Shown here: positions 23,256 to 31,505 of the stretch, one piece after another
How positions within the stretch are numbered: position 1 is the stretch's first letter
Layout: every line of letters begins with the position of its first letter
Assembly (NCBI GenBank): GCA_023231265.1
Contig: JALNVT010000004.1
Coordinates: 1 to 32,471 of the forward strand
From: Sphaerochaetaceae bacterium
GTDB taxonomy: Bacteria; Spirochaetota; Spirochaetia; Sphaerochaetales; Sphaerochaetaceae
DNA: 32,471 nucleotides
Reading direction: 5' to 3'
Notes under the pieces: model-generated
Database searches by the model: none
The model's input: only the letters and a program-made list of their open reading frames with translations
What the model was told of the DNA's origin: nothing
Position numbers and translations under genes: made by a program

Positions 23256-24914
23256 TTATTTAGATTGTTCTAAAGCTAAAGTTCTTGTTGTGATATCACA
23301 AACTTCTGTTGGTCCGTAATATTGGATAGCACCAGGGAATGTGAAGCAAGTGTTTACTGCCCATTCTTCTCTGTTTGCAGCAAAGTACTTGAAAGGTTTT
23401 CCATCAAGTTCTACAAGAGCTTTTTTGATAACAGGTTTTAATTCACCGTTACGTTGTTCCATGTTCATCATCATTGTGATTGGAATACCACCAGCAACCC
23501 ATTCAGCTGCAGGAGCTGATAAGTTTTTAACACTTGAAAGGTAACCAGAAAGATCTGATGCAATTAGCATGAATGCATTGTAACCTAAGCTATAGCAGTA
23601 GTCTGCATCAAAGTTTGAAGGGAATGCACAACGACCTTCATAACCAAAGAAATGGTTAAGACCGCTGAATTTACCAACATATTTGCCTTCCTGTCTCATC
23701 TTTTCAAGTTTGACACCAACCATCTCAATCAACATCTTATCTGTTTCAATTCTTGAAACTTGAACATTACCATGTGGATCTCTGTCCATAAGAAGTTGCA
23801 TTCTGATACCAGCAGGAAGAATTGAGAATACTTCTGCACTTTTCTTTGAAACATTCTTAAGAATGAAAGCAACTTGATCTTCAGTACTTTCTAAAGCACC
23901 ATATGCTTTAGCTTCTTTTGCAAGTAAGTCATTCAATTCGCCGATTAAAGCTTTAACTTCAGGAATGAATTCTACAAGACCTTCAGGAATGATAATTACA
24001 CCGAAGTTATTACCATTTGCAGCTCTTTTTGCAACTACTGAAGCGATATAATCAACAACACCGGATAGTGATGTTTCATTCTTTTCAATCTCTTCACTTA
24101 CAAGACAGATGTTAGGCTGTGTTTCTAAAGCACATTCAAGAGCAATGTGAGAAGCACTTCTTCCCATTACCTTTATGAAATGCCAATATTTTTTAGCTGA
24201 GTTTGCATCTCTTTCAATGTTTCCAATCAATTCACTGTAAGTTTTAGTTGCTGTATCAAAACCAAATGAAATTTCAATGCTGTCATTCTTTAAATCGCCA
24301 TCAATAGTTTTTGGACAACCAATTACTTGGATACCTGAATTGTGTGCTAAGAAATATTCAGCAAGTACGGCTGCATTTGTGTTTGAATCATCACCACCGA
24401 TGATAACAACTGCTTTGATGCCATATTTTTCACAAGTTTTTTGAGCCATTTGGAACTGTTCTTCAGTTTCTAATTTAGTTCTACCAGAACCGATGATATC
24501 AAATCCACCAGTGTTGCGGTATTCTGCTAAGAAAGAATCTGTGATTTCCATAGTGTCATCATCAATGATACCACTTGGACCACCTTTGAAACCGTATAAT
24601 TTGTTTTCAGGATTTGCTGTCTTTAAAGCATCAAATAAACCGCTGATTACATTATGTCCACCAGGTGCTTGTCCACCAGAAAGGATAACTCCAACATTTC
24701 TCTGTTTCTTGATTTCTTCATTCTTTCCCTTTTTGAAAGAGATTTTTTCAATACCACAGGTATTAGGGAATAATGCTGCAATTTTATCAGCATCTGCTTC
24801 TGGTTGTGTAACTTCACCTTTAACAGGAACAATTGTATCAATTGGTTCTCTTAAAATTGAAGGTAGCTTTGGTGCATAGTCATAACGTGCTTTCTGTAAT
24901 GGTGAAAGGTTCAT
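23256..24914 (-). CDS. pfp: Diphosphate--fructose-6-phosphate 1-phosphotransferase (long PPi-PFK)
   Basis: 552 aa; reversible PPi-dependent phosphorylation of fructose 6-phosphate in glycolysis. GGDDS at residues 173-177 (the Asp after GGD is the PPi-specificity residue) and PKTIDGDLKND with the PPi-type Lys are diagnostic; GVILSGGQAPGGHNVI and MGRSASHIALECAL also match. The size fits the long plant-beta/spirochaete class. The ATG at 24914 (MNLSPLQKARYDYAPKLP) has GGAG 9 nt upstream, while the in-frame ATG at 24929 has none. It uses PPi instead of ATP. Confidence 0.95.
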   Translation of the reverse strand: MNLSPLQKARYDYAPKLPSILREPIDTIVPVKGEVTQPEADADKIAALFPNTCGIEKISFKKGKNEEIKKQRNVGVILSGGQAPGGHNVISGLFDALKTANPENKLYGFKGGPSGIIDDDTMEITDSFLAEYRNTGGFDIIGSGRTKLETEEQFQMAQKTCEKYGIKAVVIIGGDDSNTNAAVLAEYFLAHNSGIQVIGCPKTIDGDLKNDSIEISFGFDTATKTYSELIGNIERDANSAKKYWHFIKVMGRSASHIALECALETQPNICLVSEEIEKNETSLSGVVDYIASVVAKRAANGNNFGVIIIPEGLVEFIPEVKALIGELNDLLAKEAKAYGALESTEDQVAFILKNVSKKSAEVFSILPAGIRMQLLMDRDPHGNVQVSRIETDKMLIEMVGVKLEKMRQEGKYVGKFSGLNHFFGYEGRCAFPSNFDADYCYSLGYNAFMLIASDLSGYLSSVKNLSAPAAEWVAGGIPITMMMNMEQRNGELKPVIKKALVELDGKPFKYFAANREEWAVNTCFTFPGAIQYYGPTEVCDITTRTLALEQSK

Positions 24915-24977
24915 AATTTTAGACTCCATTATTTTTTAGTAAGATTAAAGAAAAACTAGTTAATTTTCTTCTTTTAA

Positions 24978-25006
24978 AAGATATCTGTTTATCCATAGAT
25001 TTTCAA
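24978..25006 (-). promoter_or_regulatory. Putative promoter of pfp
   Basis: Minus strand: -35 TTGAAA (25001-25006), 17-nt spacer, -10 TATCTT (24978-24983). The predicted start is about 57 nt before the pfp ATG. The rest of 24915-25134 is A/T-rich with no other signal seen. Confidence 0.45.
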
Positions 25007-25134
25007 GCTAAAATAAGAAAAGAGATAAAGCTACTTACTTTTTTTTTGTAATTTATAGTAATATATTTAAATATATATATTTTTATAAATGAATGATTAT
25101 AAAAATAAAAAAAATAATTAGACTAGGGGATTTT

Positions 25135-25680
25135 ATGATAGTATTGGTCGATGCAGATTCGCTTCCAAAAAATATTAGAAGTATAGTCATTAAAGCTGCA
25201 ATTAAAAGAAATTTAGATATTACTTTTGTAAGTGATAGATTTTTGAAAGATATTCAAACAGCATATAATCAACATACTGCACAACTCAGAAAGATAGCTA
25301 AAGAAAATGGAATTGTTGAAAAGGACGCTCTGACAAAAATAAAGAGCTCTATAAAACAGATTGTTGTAGAAACAGGAATGAACAGTGCCGATGATAAAAT
25401 TGTAGAACTTGCACAAGAGGGATCTCTTGCAATCACCCATGATATACCTCTTGCAGATAGACTCATTACTAAAGGAACATTGGTTTTAGATGATAGAGGT
25501 TCAATCTATGATGCCAATAACATAAAATCAAGATTGTCATTGAGAAATGATATGACTGAATTAAGAAGCTATGGAGTCAATATTGAAAAGAACGGAGCAA
25601 TGAGCGCAAAAGATATAAAAGCATTTGCAGATGCATTTTCCAAAACTCTTGATACCATGGAGAGAAATCAGCAAATTTAA
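25135..25680 (+). CDS. YaiI/YqxD family protein (DUF188, PIN-like)
   Basis: 181 aa from the ATG at 25135, which has AGGGGA at 25125-25130; an earlier in-frame start (25093) would add a Lys/Ile-rich tail without a ribosome site. IVLVDADSLPKNIRSIVIKAA, a conserved acidic strand start, SADDKIVELAQEGSLAITHDIPLADRLI and GSIYDANNI are the family blocks. The acidic residues (D8, D10, the DD pair) suggest a PIN-like metal nuclease, but no function is established. It is slightly longer than usual, with a C-terminal Met/Lys-rich helix. Confidence 0.88.
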   Translation: MIVLVDADSLPKNIRSIVIKAAIKRNLDITFVSDRFLKDIQTAYNQHTAQLRKIAKENGIVEKDALTKIKSSIKQIVVETGMNSADDKIVELAQEGSLAITHDIPLADRLITKGTLVLDDRGSIYDANNIKSRLSLRNDMTELRSYGVNIEKNGAMSAKDIKAFADAFSKTLDTMERNQQI

Positions 25681-25712
25681 TGCAAAAATAAATATATTTG
25701 ATAAATATTCGT

Positions 25713-26255
25713 ATGAACAAAAACATATTGGTAATTTACAAAGATATTAAAATGAAAAACAAATTAAGAAGACTTCTGGTTCGTATGAATATTTATGAAT
25801 CTTGTGAATTTAAATCTGATCTTCTTAATCCACTATCAAAGTACAAAATAATTCTTACAAACATCAATGATTTTACTTACCTTGGTACATTCAAGATGTT
25901 TGTAAGGAAGATTTCAAACATCCCTCTGTTGAATATATTGGATGAAGGGGAGATAGGACTGTTCTCTCTTCTGGATGACAGGTCTTTCAAGAGCATAAAA
26001 CTTGAAGAATCCAAACCAGCTGGAATTAAGATTCACCTCAAAAACCTTGAATACACTTTGTCCAATCAGATACATCTTACAAAACGAGAGATGGAAATAT
26101 TGTCTTTGATTGATGAGGGACACTCTGTTGATGATATATCTTTAAAACTTGGAATATCTACAAAAACTGTAATCACTCACAAAAGAAATCTATTTTTAAA
26201 AGCTGATGTTCACTCCATCAATCAGCTCATAATTTGGTCCTACAACAGGATATAA
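25713..26255 (+). CDS. LuxR-family regulator with degenerate receiver-like N-terminus
   Basis: 180 aa. C-terminal LuxR HTH at about residues 115-178 (LTKREMEILSLIDEGHSVDDISLKLGISTKTVITHKRNL). The N-terminal 110 residues have the strand/helix rhythm of a response-regulator receiver (KNILVIYKD, then KIILTNINDF), but the acidic pocket and phosphorylatable Asp are not evident (the LTN position would be the LLD/LMD site). It probably responds to a partner or ligand, or is constitutive. The start is uncertain: ATG 25713 has no ribosome site, TTG 25698 is the alternative. It lies 32 nt after the YaiI-like gene, so it is possibly co-transcribed. Confidence 0.8.
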   Translation: MNKNILVIYKDIKMKNKLRRLLVRMNIYESCEFKSDLLNPLSKYKIILTNINDFTYLGTFKMFVRKISNIPLLNILDEGEIGLFSLLDDRSFKSIKLEESKPAGIKIHLKNLEYTLSNQIHLTKREMEILSLIDEGHSVDDISLKLGISTKTVITHKRNLFLKADVHSINQLIIWSYNRI

Positions 26256-26283
26256 AAAAGTAGGGAAGATTTCTCTTCCCTAC
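26254..26283 (-). terminator. Terminator of asnS (minus strand), abutting the LuxR gene stop
   Basis: Perfect 10-bp stem GTAGGGAAGA/TCTTCCCTAC (26260-26269 and 26274-26283) with a 4-nt loop. The A run at 26254-26259 gives a T6 tract only on the minus strand; on the plus strand AAAACAA follows. It lies 67 nt beyond the asnS stop. Confidence 0.85.
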
Positions 26284-26350
26284 AAAACAATATTTATATT
26301 AATATATTCTCGATTCAATTTGTGGATAAATTAAAAAGATTTTTACTATT

Positions 26351-27742
26351 TTAGAATTCAGCATTTCCTGCTGTTCTTGGATAAGGAATAACGTCTCTGA
26401 TATTCTCGATACCAGTAACATATTGAACAATTCTTTCAAAACCAAGACCGAAGCCTGAATGAGGAACTGTACCATATTTTCTTAAATCTAAATACCACCA
26501 GTAATCTTCTGGGTTTAAATCTAATTCTGCCATTCTCTTTGTAAGAAGTTCATAATCTGATTCTCTCTCACTACCACCGATTATCTCACCAAGTCTTGGT
26601 ACCAATACATCCATACCACGAACAGTTTTATTATCATCATTTAACTTCATGTAGAAAGCCTTAATTTCTTTAGGGTAATCAGTTACGATTACAGGGCTCT
26701 TGCAGTAAGTTTCAGTCAAATATCTTTCATGTTCTGTTTGGATATCTGTTCCCCAATGAACTGGATATTGGAAGTTATCATTGTTCTTTTCAAGAACTTC
26801 AATAGCTTCTGTATAAGTCATGTGAGCAAATGGAGTATCAACAACATGCTGGAGATTTTCTTTCAAACCTTTTTGAACAAATTTTGAGAAGAAAGTAATA
26901 TCTTCATCACATTCATTCAAAGCTTTCTTTATGATATATTTCAAGAAACATTCAGCCATTTCCATGTTGAGTGTTAGATCACAGAAAGCCATTTCAGGTT
27001 CAATCATCCAGAATTCAGCAAGGTGTCTTTGAGTGTTTGAATTTTCAGCTCTAAAAGTAGGTCCAAATGTATAGATGTTTTTCAATGCCATAGCATATGT
27101 TTCACCTTCAAGTTGGCCACTGACAGTCAAATTTGCTATCTTACCAAAGAAGTCTTTTGAATAATCAACTTTTCCTTCTTCTGTCTTTGGAACATTGTTT
27201 AAATCAAGAGTTGTTACTTGGAACATCTCACCAGCACCTTCAGCATCACTTGTAGATATTAAAGGAGTGTTTACATATACAAAGTCATTGTTCTGGAAGA
27301 ACTCATGCACACCAAAAGCTAAAGTATTTCTAACTCTCATTGCAGCACCAATTAAGTTTGTTCTAGGTCTTAAGTGAGCAATCTCTCTTAGGTATTCTTT
27401 TGTATGTCTTTTTTTCTGTAAAGGATAATCTGTGCCAGCAGCGCCAACTAATGTGAAATCATTAGATTGCATTTCAACAGCTTGGTTACCGCCTCCGCTT
27501 ACAACTATAGGGCCATTACAACTAACAGATGCACCTGTATTTATATTGGATAAATTATTAAGTTGATTGTTATCAAGTTTTGACTTGTCAATAACAATTT
27601 GTAATCCCTTGAGGCAAGAACCATCGTTCAACTCAAGGAAGCAAACGGTTTTGCTGTCACGTTTTGTACGTACCCAGCCTTCTGCCGTGACCACTTCCGG
27701 TCCCGGAGCTCTTTTTAGTAAATCTGAAATTCTTTCTTTCAT
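26351..27742 (-). CDS. asnS: Asparaginyl-tRNA synthetase
   Basis: 463 aa class IIb synthetase. N-terminal OB-fold anticodon-binding domain (residues 15-105: VTAEGWVRTKRDSKTVCFLELNDGS), then the catalytic core with motif 2 TFGPTFRAENSNTQRHLAEFWMIEPE and motif 3 GFGLGFERIVQYVTG; it ends in the AsnS-type IRDVIPYPRTAGNAEF. The Asn-type AENSNTxRHL distinguishes it from AspS. AAGGAG lies 7 nt before the ATG. Own promoter and terminator. Confidence 0.96.
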   Translation of the reverse strand: MKERISDLLKRAPGPEVVTAEGWVRTKRDSKTVCFLELNDGSCLKGLQIVIDKSKLDNNQLNNLSNINTGASVSCNGPIVVSGGGNQAVEMQSNDFTLVGAAGTDYPLQKKRHTKEYLREIAHLRPRTNLIGAAMRVRNTLAFGVHEFFQNNDFVYVNTPLISTSDAEGAGEMFQVTTLDLNNVPKTEEGKVDYSKDFFGKIANLTVSGQLEGETYAMALKNIYTFGPTFRAENSNTQRHLAEFWMIEPEMAFCDLTLNMEMAECFLKYIIKKALNECDEDITFFSKFVQKGLKENLQHVVDTPFAHMTYTEAIEVLEKNNDNFQYPVHWGTDIQTEHERYLTETYCKSPVIVTDYPKEIKAFYMKLNDDNKTVRGMDVLVPRLGEIIGGSERESDYELLTKRMAELDLNPEDYWWYLDLRKYGTVPHSGFGLGFERIVQYVTGIENIRDVIPYPRTAGNAEF

Positions 27743-27766
27743 TTTACGCTCCTTGAAATTTTAAGT

Positions 27767-27795
27767 ATTATCTATTCTTTATATTCTTAGGTCAA
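27767..27795 (-). promoter_or_regulatory. Promoter of asnS
   Basis: Minus strand: -35 TTGACC (27790-27795), 17-nt spacer, -10 GATAAT (27767-27772). The predicted start is about 18 nt upstream of the asnS ATG. Confidence 0.7.
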
Positions 27796-27881
27796 CCATA
27801 AATATTAAAGAAAGTACTTCTTCTTTGTATTTATATCAAATCTAAGTGTTTTATTAAACGTATTAATTAAATTAAGTGAAA

Positions 27882-29084
27882 TTAATTTTCAAAACAGAAA
27901 CCAGCATCAATAAGAGCCTTTCTTATTTCATTGATATGTTCCTTATTTCTTGTTTCAACTTCAAGAGAGAGACTGCAGCTGTTCAAATCTCTACCTTCTC
28001 CTGCTCTATCATGATGAACTGAAACAACGTTACCACCAGTATTTGCTATGATTCTTGATACCTCTTCAAGTTGACCAGGTTTATCATAAAGGCCAAGTAT
28101 GAATTTAGCACTGCGTCCTGATCTAAGAAGTCCTCGGCTTATTACACGAGATAATATTGTAACATCAATATTTCCTCCGCTTATCAGGCATACTGTTTTT
28201 TTGCCTTTCAATGGTACTTTGTTGAACATTGCAGCAGCAACAGAAACAGCGCCAGCGCCTTCAGCAACAAGTTTTTGCTTCTCCATCATTGAAAGTATTG
28301 CTGCAGCTACTTCATCATCATTGACAGTGACTATTTCATCTACATACTTACTTACCAAATCAAAAGTAACGGAACCTGGAGTCTTCACTGCAATACCATC
28401 TGCAATAGTAGATATATTCTCCAAAGTTTCAATTCTACATGCTCTAACTGAATTGAACATGCTAGGAGCACCTTGAGATTGAACACCATAGATTTTACAT
28501 TCCGGTTTTAAAGATTTAATTGCAAAGGCAACACCACTTATAAGACCACCACCACCGATTGGAACAATAACAGAATCAACATCACTCAATTGATCAAGAA
28601 TCTCAAGTCCTATAGTGCCTTGACCTGCAATGACCATCTCATCATTGAAAGGATGAATGAATTCCATACCTGTTTCTTTTTGAATCTCAAGTGCTCTGCT
28701 GTAGGCATCATCATAAACACCCTTGACAAGTTCTACATGTGCTCCATATTCTCTTGTGGCCTCCACTTTAGAAATAGGGGCACCTTCTGGAATACAGATG
28801 ATTGATTTTATGTCGTTTTTTTGAGCTGCAAGAGCAACACCCTGTGCATGATTACCAGCTGAACAAGCAATAACACCTTTTTGTTTTTGCTCATCTGATA
28901 GCTGTGATATTTTGTAATATGCACCTCTTATCTTAAAAGAGCCTGTAACTTGTAAGTTTTCAGTTTTTAAAAAAACTTCATTATCTGGAAACATTGCAGG
29001 AGCTCTAAAAAGATCCGTTTTTCTAGCTACATTTTTAAGAGTGTAGGCTGCGTGATATATTTTGTCTAAAGTCATGTTAGCCAT
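27882..29084 (-). CDS. ilvA: Threonine ammonia-lyase (threonine dehydratase) with C-terminal ACT domain
   Basis: 400 aa PLP enzyme turning threonine into 2-oxobutanoate and ammonia. The PLP lysine is K51 in TGSFKIRGAYY; SAGNHAQGVALAA (phosphate/substrate loop) and GGGGLISG (PLP phosphate) are present. A single ACT domain at residues 325-400 (FILGLYDKPGQLEEVSRIIANTGGNVVSV) suggests allosteric control. The length matches the 400-aa single-ACT class, used biosynthetically or catabolically; no other ilv gene is here. A second ATG three codons in (MTLDKIY) is an equally plausible start. No ribosome site; palindromes abut the start. Confidence 0.94.
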   Translation of the reverse strand: MANMTLDKIYHAAYTLKNVARKTDLFRAPAMFPDNEVFLKTENLQVTGSFKIRGAYYKISQLSDEQKQKGVIACSAGNHAQGVALAAQKNDIKSIICIPEGAPISKVEATREYGAHVELVKGVYDDAYSRALEIQKETGMEFIHPFNDEMVIAGQGTIGLEILDQLSDVDSVIVPIGGGGLISGVAFAIKSLKPECKIYGVQSQGAPSMFNSVRACRIETLENISTIADGIAVKTPGSVTFDLVSKYVDEIVTVNDDEVAAAILSMMEKQKLVAEGAGAVSVAAAMFNKVPLKGKKTVCLISGGNIDVTILSRVISRGLLRSGRSAKFILGLYDKPGQLEEVSRIIANTGGNVVSVHHDRAGEGRDLNSCSLSLEVETRNKEHINEIRKALIDAGFCFEN

Positions 29085-29114
29085 ATTACAGTAATTCTTT
29101 AATTAATTAAAGAA
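29085..29114. promoter_or_regulatory. Adjacent palindromes at the ilvA start (possible operator or leader hairpin)
   Basis: ATTAC-A-GTAAT (29085-29095) touches the ilvA ATG and shares one base with a perfect 20-bp palindrome TTCTTTAATTAATTAAAGAA (29095-29114). Either could bind a dimeric repressor or fold in the mRNA and cover the start. Confidence 0.5.
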
Positions 29115-29334
29115 AAATATAACATTATTTAAAAAAAGAATTTGACTTAAAAGACGATATAAATGAGTTATTGACCTTCAGACTTTTACATATGTGTGCT
29201 TTCTGTGTTTTATAATCGTTTTTGTAGTTTTTGCTAAATATTTTTATATCTTTTTGGATAAGAGTATGATACATTTTACCAACAGATTGGGTAAAACCGA
29301 TGTGTTTTTTATTAATTACACTCATCTTGTATTT
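29115..29334. other. A/T-rich divergent intergenic stretch
   Basis: The ilvA-acyl-CoA synthetase gap totals about 320 bp. In this part I see no RNA gene, repeat or credible protein; a reading at 29194-29445 is hydrophobic, has no ribosome site and runs across the promoter and into the next gene. Confidence 0.5.
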
Positions 29335-29378
29335 GTCAATATTGACATATTGACTAAAAGTGTAAAAATAAATATCAT
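29335..29378 (+). promoter_or_regulatory. Promoter of the second acyl-CoA synthetase with overlapping palindrome
   Basis: -35 TTGACT (29350-29355), 17-nt spacer, -10 TATCAT (29373-29378). A perfect 12-bp palindrome GTCAATATTGAC (29335-29346) is followed by a third half-site ATATTGAC (29347-29354) that runs into the -35, a layout expected for a repressor. The start would be near 29385; ribosome site CAGGAGA at 29394-29400. Confidence 0.6.
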
Positions 29379-29404
29379 TATTATACTACACTACAGGAGA
29401 CTAC

Positions 29405-31309
29405 ATGCAAACAATTGCTCAAGTATTTTTAAAAAGAACAACTGAACATCCTTCCTTAGCGGTTCAAATGGAAAAAGACAAAAAAGGTGTTTTTCAAAGT
29501 ACAACATATAAACAATTAGAAGGACAGGTTATATCTTTAGCACTGGCCCTAAAAACTTTAAATATCAAAAGGCAGCAGTTAATTGGAATTTTATCTGATA
29601 ACTGTGCTAAATGGTTGCTAAGTGATTTAGCAATGCAATTTATTGGTGCTGTTGATGTTCCTAGAGGATCAGAAGCAACTGACAATGAAATCATCCAAAT
29701 TTTATCTGAAGTTCAAAGTGAAGTTTGTTTTGTTCAAAATGATAAATTTTTGAAGAAGATTTTATCTTTGAGATCAGATTTACCATTCATCAAAACTTTG
29801 ATTGTTATGGAATCTTCAAATTTTGACAATGTTAAAACAGATGGTATAGATATATTATTTTTAGATAGATTGCTAGAAATGGGAAATGATATCTTATCAA
29901 ATGATTCAAATGCAAAAGCAGAGTTACTTGAAGATGTTGAGAAAGGAACTGGAGATGAACTTTGTACCATCATATTTACAAGTGGTACTACAGGTGCATG
30001 TAAAGGTGTTATGCTCACTCAGGATAACATAGTTTTTGAGATTGAGAGGGTAAGTCATTTTATTGAAGAGAAACTTGAACCTGGACAGAGATGGTTATCT
30101 GTTCTCCCAATCTGGCACTCATTTGAAAGAGCTGTTGATTATACTGTTCTTTGGAACAGCAACTGCATATGTTACAGCAAACCTATCAGTCGCATAATGT
30201 TGACAGATTTCCAAAAAGTAAATCCTCAGTGGTTTCCTTCTGTTCCTAGAGTATGGCAGGTGATCTATCAGGGTGTATATAGAAAGATATCAAAACAAAA
30301 GGGTTTTGCAAAAGTTGCTGGAACATTCTTTATTAATAACGCCATTAAATACAGACTCGGTGCGAATAAAGTTAAAGGGTTGATTCCTCATACCAAAGAC
30401 AGCATGCCAAGAGTTCTTGAGGTTCTATCAGGACTTCCTTCAATGATACTTCGCTATCCAATGTATAAAATTGGTCAAAAAGCTGTTTTTGACAATGTAA
30501 AACATGCATTGGGTAACAACTTCATATGTGGTATAAGTGCTGGTGGTTCGATGCCTAAGGGTATTGATACATTCTTCAATGCAATCGGAATTACTTTGTT
30601 AGACGGTTATGGAATGACTGAAACAGCTCCTGTACTTGCAGTAAGACATTATTCAAAACCTTTGCTTGGTGCTATGCAGGTCATGGATGATACTCAAATA
30701 AAGGTTCTTGATGAAGATGGTATTGAGGTCAAAGAAGGTGAGAAAGGTGTACTTCATGTAAAAGGTCGTCAGATAATGAAGGGCTATTACAATAATGAAG
30801 TAGCTACCAAAAAGATTTTAAGTGATGATGGTTGGTTGAATACCGGAGATCTTGTTGTGGTTTCAAAAGAAGGTGCAATAAGTGTTGTTGGTAGAGCTAA
30901 AGATACAATAGTTCTATCTGGTGGTGAGAACTTAGAACCATTACCAATTGAAGGCAAGTTAAGTGAAGTGGCATTCATTGAATCTGCTGTTGTAATTGGC
31001 CAGGATAGAAAATATGTAAGTGCTTTGATTGTTCCCAATATGAGTGCAATTAAGGAATACTTCTCAAGCATGAGTGATAGCATAAAACTTGAAATGGATA
31101 TGGACCAGATTAAGGAATTGATTCAAGAAAAAATCAATGAAAAAGTTAATGAAAAATTTGGATTCAAACGCCATGAATTGATAAATAAAATTACAATATT
31201 AGATAAGTCTTTTGAAATTGGTAGTGAGTTAAGTGCCAAACAAGAATTGAAGAGATTTGTAATTGAGCAGAAATACAGACAACTTATTGAAGGAATGTAT
31301 GCATTCTAA
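29405..31309 (+). CDS. Long-chain acyl-CoA synthetase / AMP-dependent ligase (second copy)
   Basis: 634 aa, a larger form than the copy at 17918. AMP-binding motif IFTSGTTGACKGVMLTQDNI near residues 188-207; LPIWHSFERAVDYTVLW; GYGMTETAP near 401; WLNTGDLVVVS near 476; hinge VGRAKDTIVLSGGENLEPLPIE, the form typical of FadD15-like long-chain synthetases. The C-terminal FKRHELINKITIL is usual for this class. ATG with CAGGAGA upstream and its own promoter. The chain length and physiological role (host or diet lipid use versus membrane recycling) are not shown by sequence. Confidence 0.92.
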   Translation: MQTIAQVFLKRTTEHPSLAVQMEKDKKGVFQSTTYKQLEGQVISLALALKTLNIKRQQLIGILSDNCAKWLLSDLAMQFIGAVDVPRGSEATDNEIIQILSEVQSEVCFVQNDKFLKKILSLRSDLPFIKTLIVMESSNFDNVKTDGIDILFLDRLLEMGNDILSNDSNAKAELLEDVEKGTGDELCTIIFTSGTTGACKGVMLTQDNIVFEIERVSHFIEEKLEPGQRWLSVLPIWHSFERAVDYTVLWNSNCICYSKPISRIMLTDFQKVNPQWFPSVPRVWQVIYQGVYRKISKQKGFAKVAGTFFINNAIKYRLGANKVKGLIPHTKDSMPRVLEVLSGLPSMILRYPMYKIGQKAVFDNVKHALGNNFICGISAGGSMPKGIDTFFNAIGITLLDGYGMTETAPVLAVRHYSKPLLGAMQVMDDTQIKVLDEDGIEVKEGEKGVLHVKGRQIMKGYYNNEVATKKILSDDGWLNTGDLVVVSKEGAISVVGRAKDTIVLSGGENLEPLPIEGKLSEVAFIESAVVIGQDRKYVSALIVPNMSAIKEYFSSMSDSIKLEMDMDQIKELIQEKINEKVNEKFGFKRHELINKITILDKSFEIGSELSAKQELKRFVIEQKYRQLIEGMYAF

Positions 31310-31328
31310 ATGAGGCTAATGAGCAGTT

Positions 31329-31368
31329 GAAAAAAAAGAAAGCTTGAATGGTAACATTCAGGCTTTCT
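31329..31368 (-). terminator. Strong hairpin with T tract facing the minus strand
   Basis: AGAAAGCTTGAATG (31337-31350) pairs with CATTCAGGCTTTCT (31355-31368) with one T-G pair and a GTAA loop. The A run 31329-31337 becomes eight or more T only on the minus strand; on the plus strand ATGTTC follows. It may still end the plus-strand acyl-CoA synthetase mRNA weakly. Confidence 0.65.
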
Positions 31369-31401
31369 ATGTTCAAAAAGTTCCATCTCATTTATATTGG
31401 G
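31330..31401 (-). ncRNA. Candidate minus-strand small RNA (about 70 nt)
   Basis: A minus-strand promoter candidate (TTTACT 31430-31435, 16-nt spacer, TATTAT 31408-31413) would start transcription near 31401, and the hairpin with its minus-strand T tract would end it near 31330. No minus-strand gene otherwise explains this terminator. Purely sequence-based. Confidence 0.3.
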
Positions 31402-31475
31402 TTATAAATAATATAAAATTGATATATATAGTAAATATTACATAATTTGGTTATATGTCAAAATAAGTAATAATT

Positions 31476-31505
31476 TATAATGTAGTAATTACTAACTAGT
31501 TACTA
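31476..31505 (+). promoter_or_regulatory. -10 box and palindromic operator-like site before the ArsC-like gene
   Basis: Perfect TATAAT (31476-31481) is followed at once by a perfect 12-bp palindrome TAGTAATTACTA (31483-31494) and a further half-site TTACTA (31500-31505) around AACTAGTT. No good -35 was found. The rest of 31310-31600 is A/T-rich. Confidence 0.45.

Noticed and set aside
29194..29445. 83-aa plus-strand reading before the second acyl-CoA synthetase
   Set aside because: No ribosome site, skewed A/T-driven composition, and it runs over the promoter and start of a clear gene.
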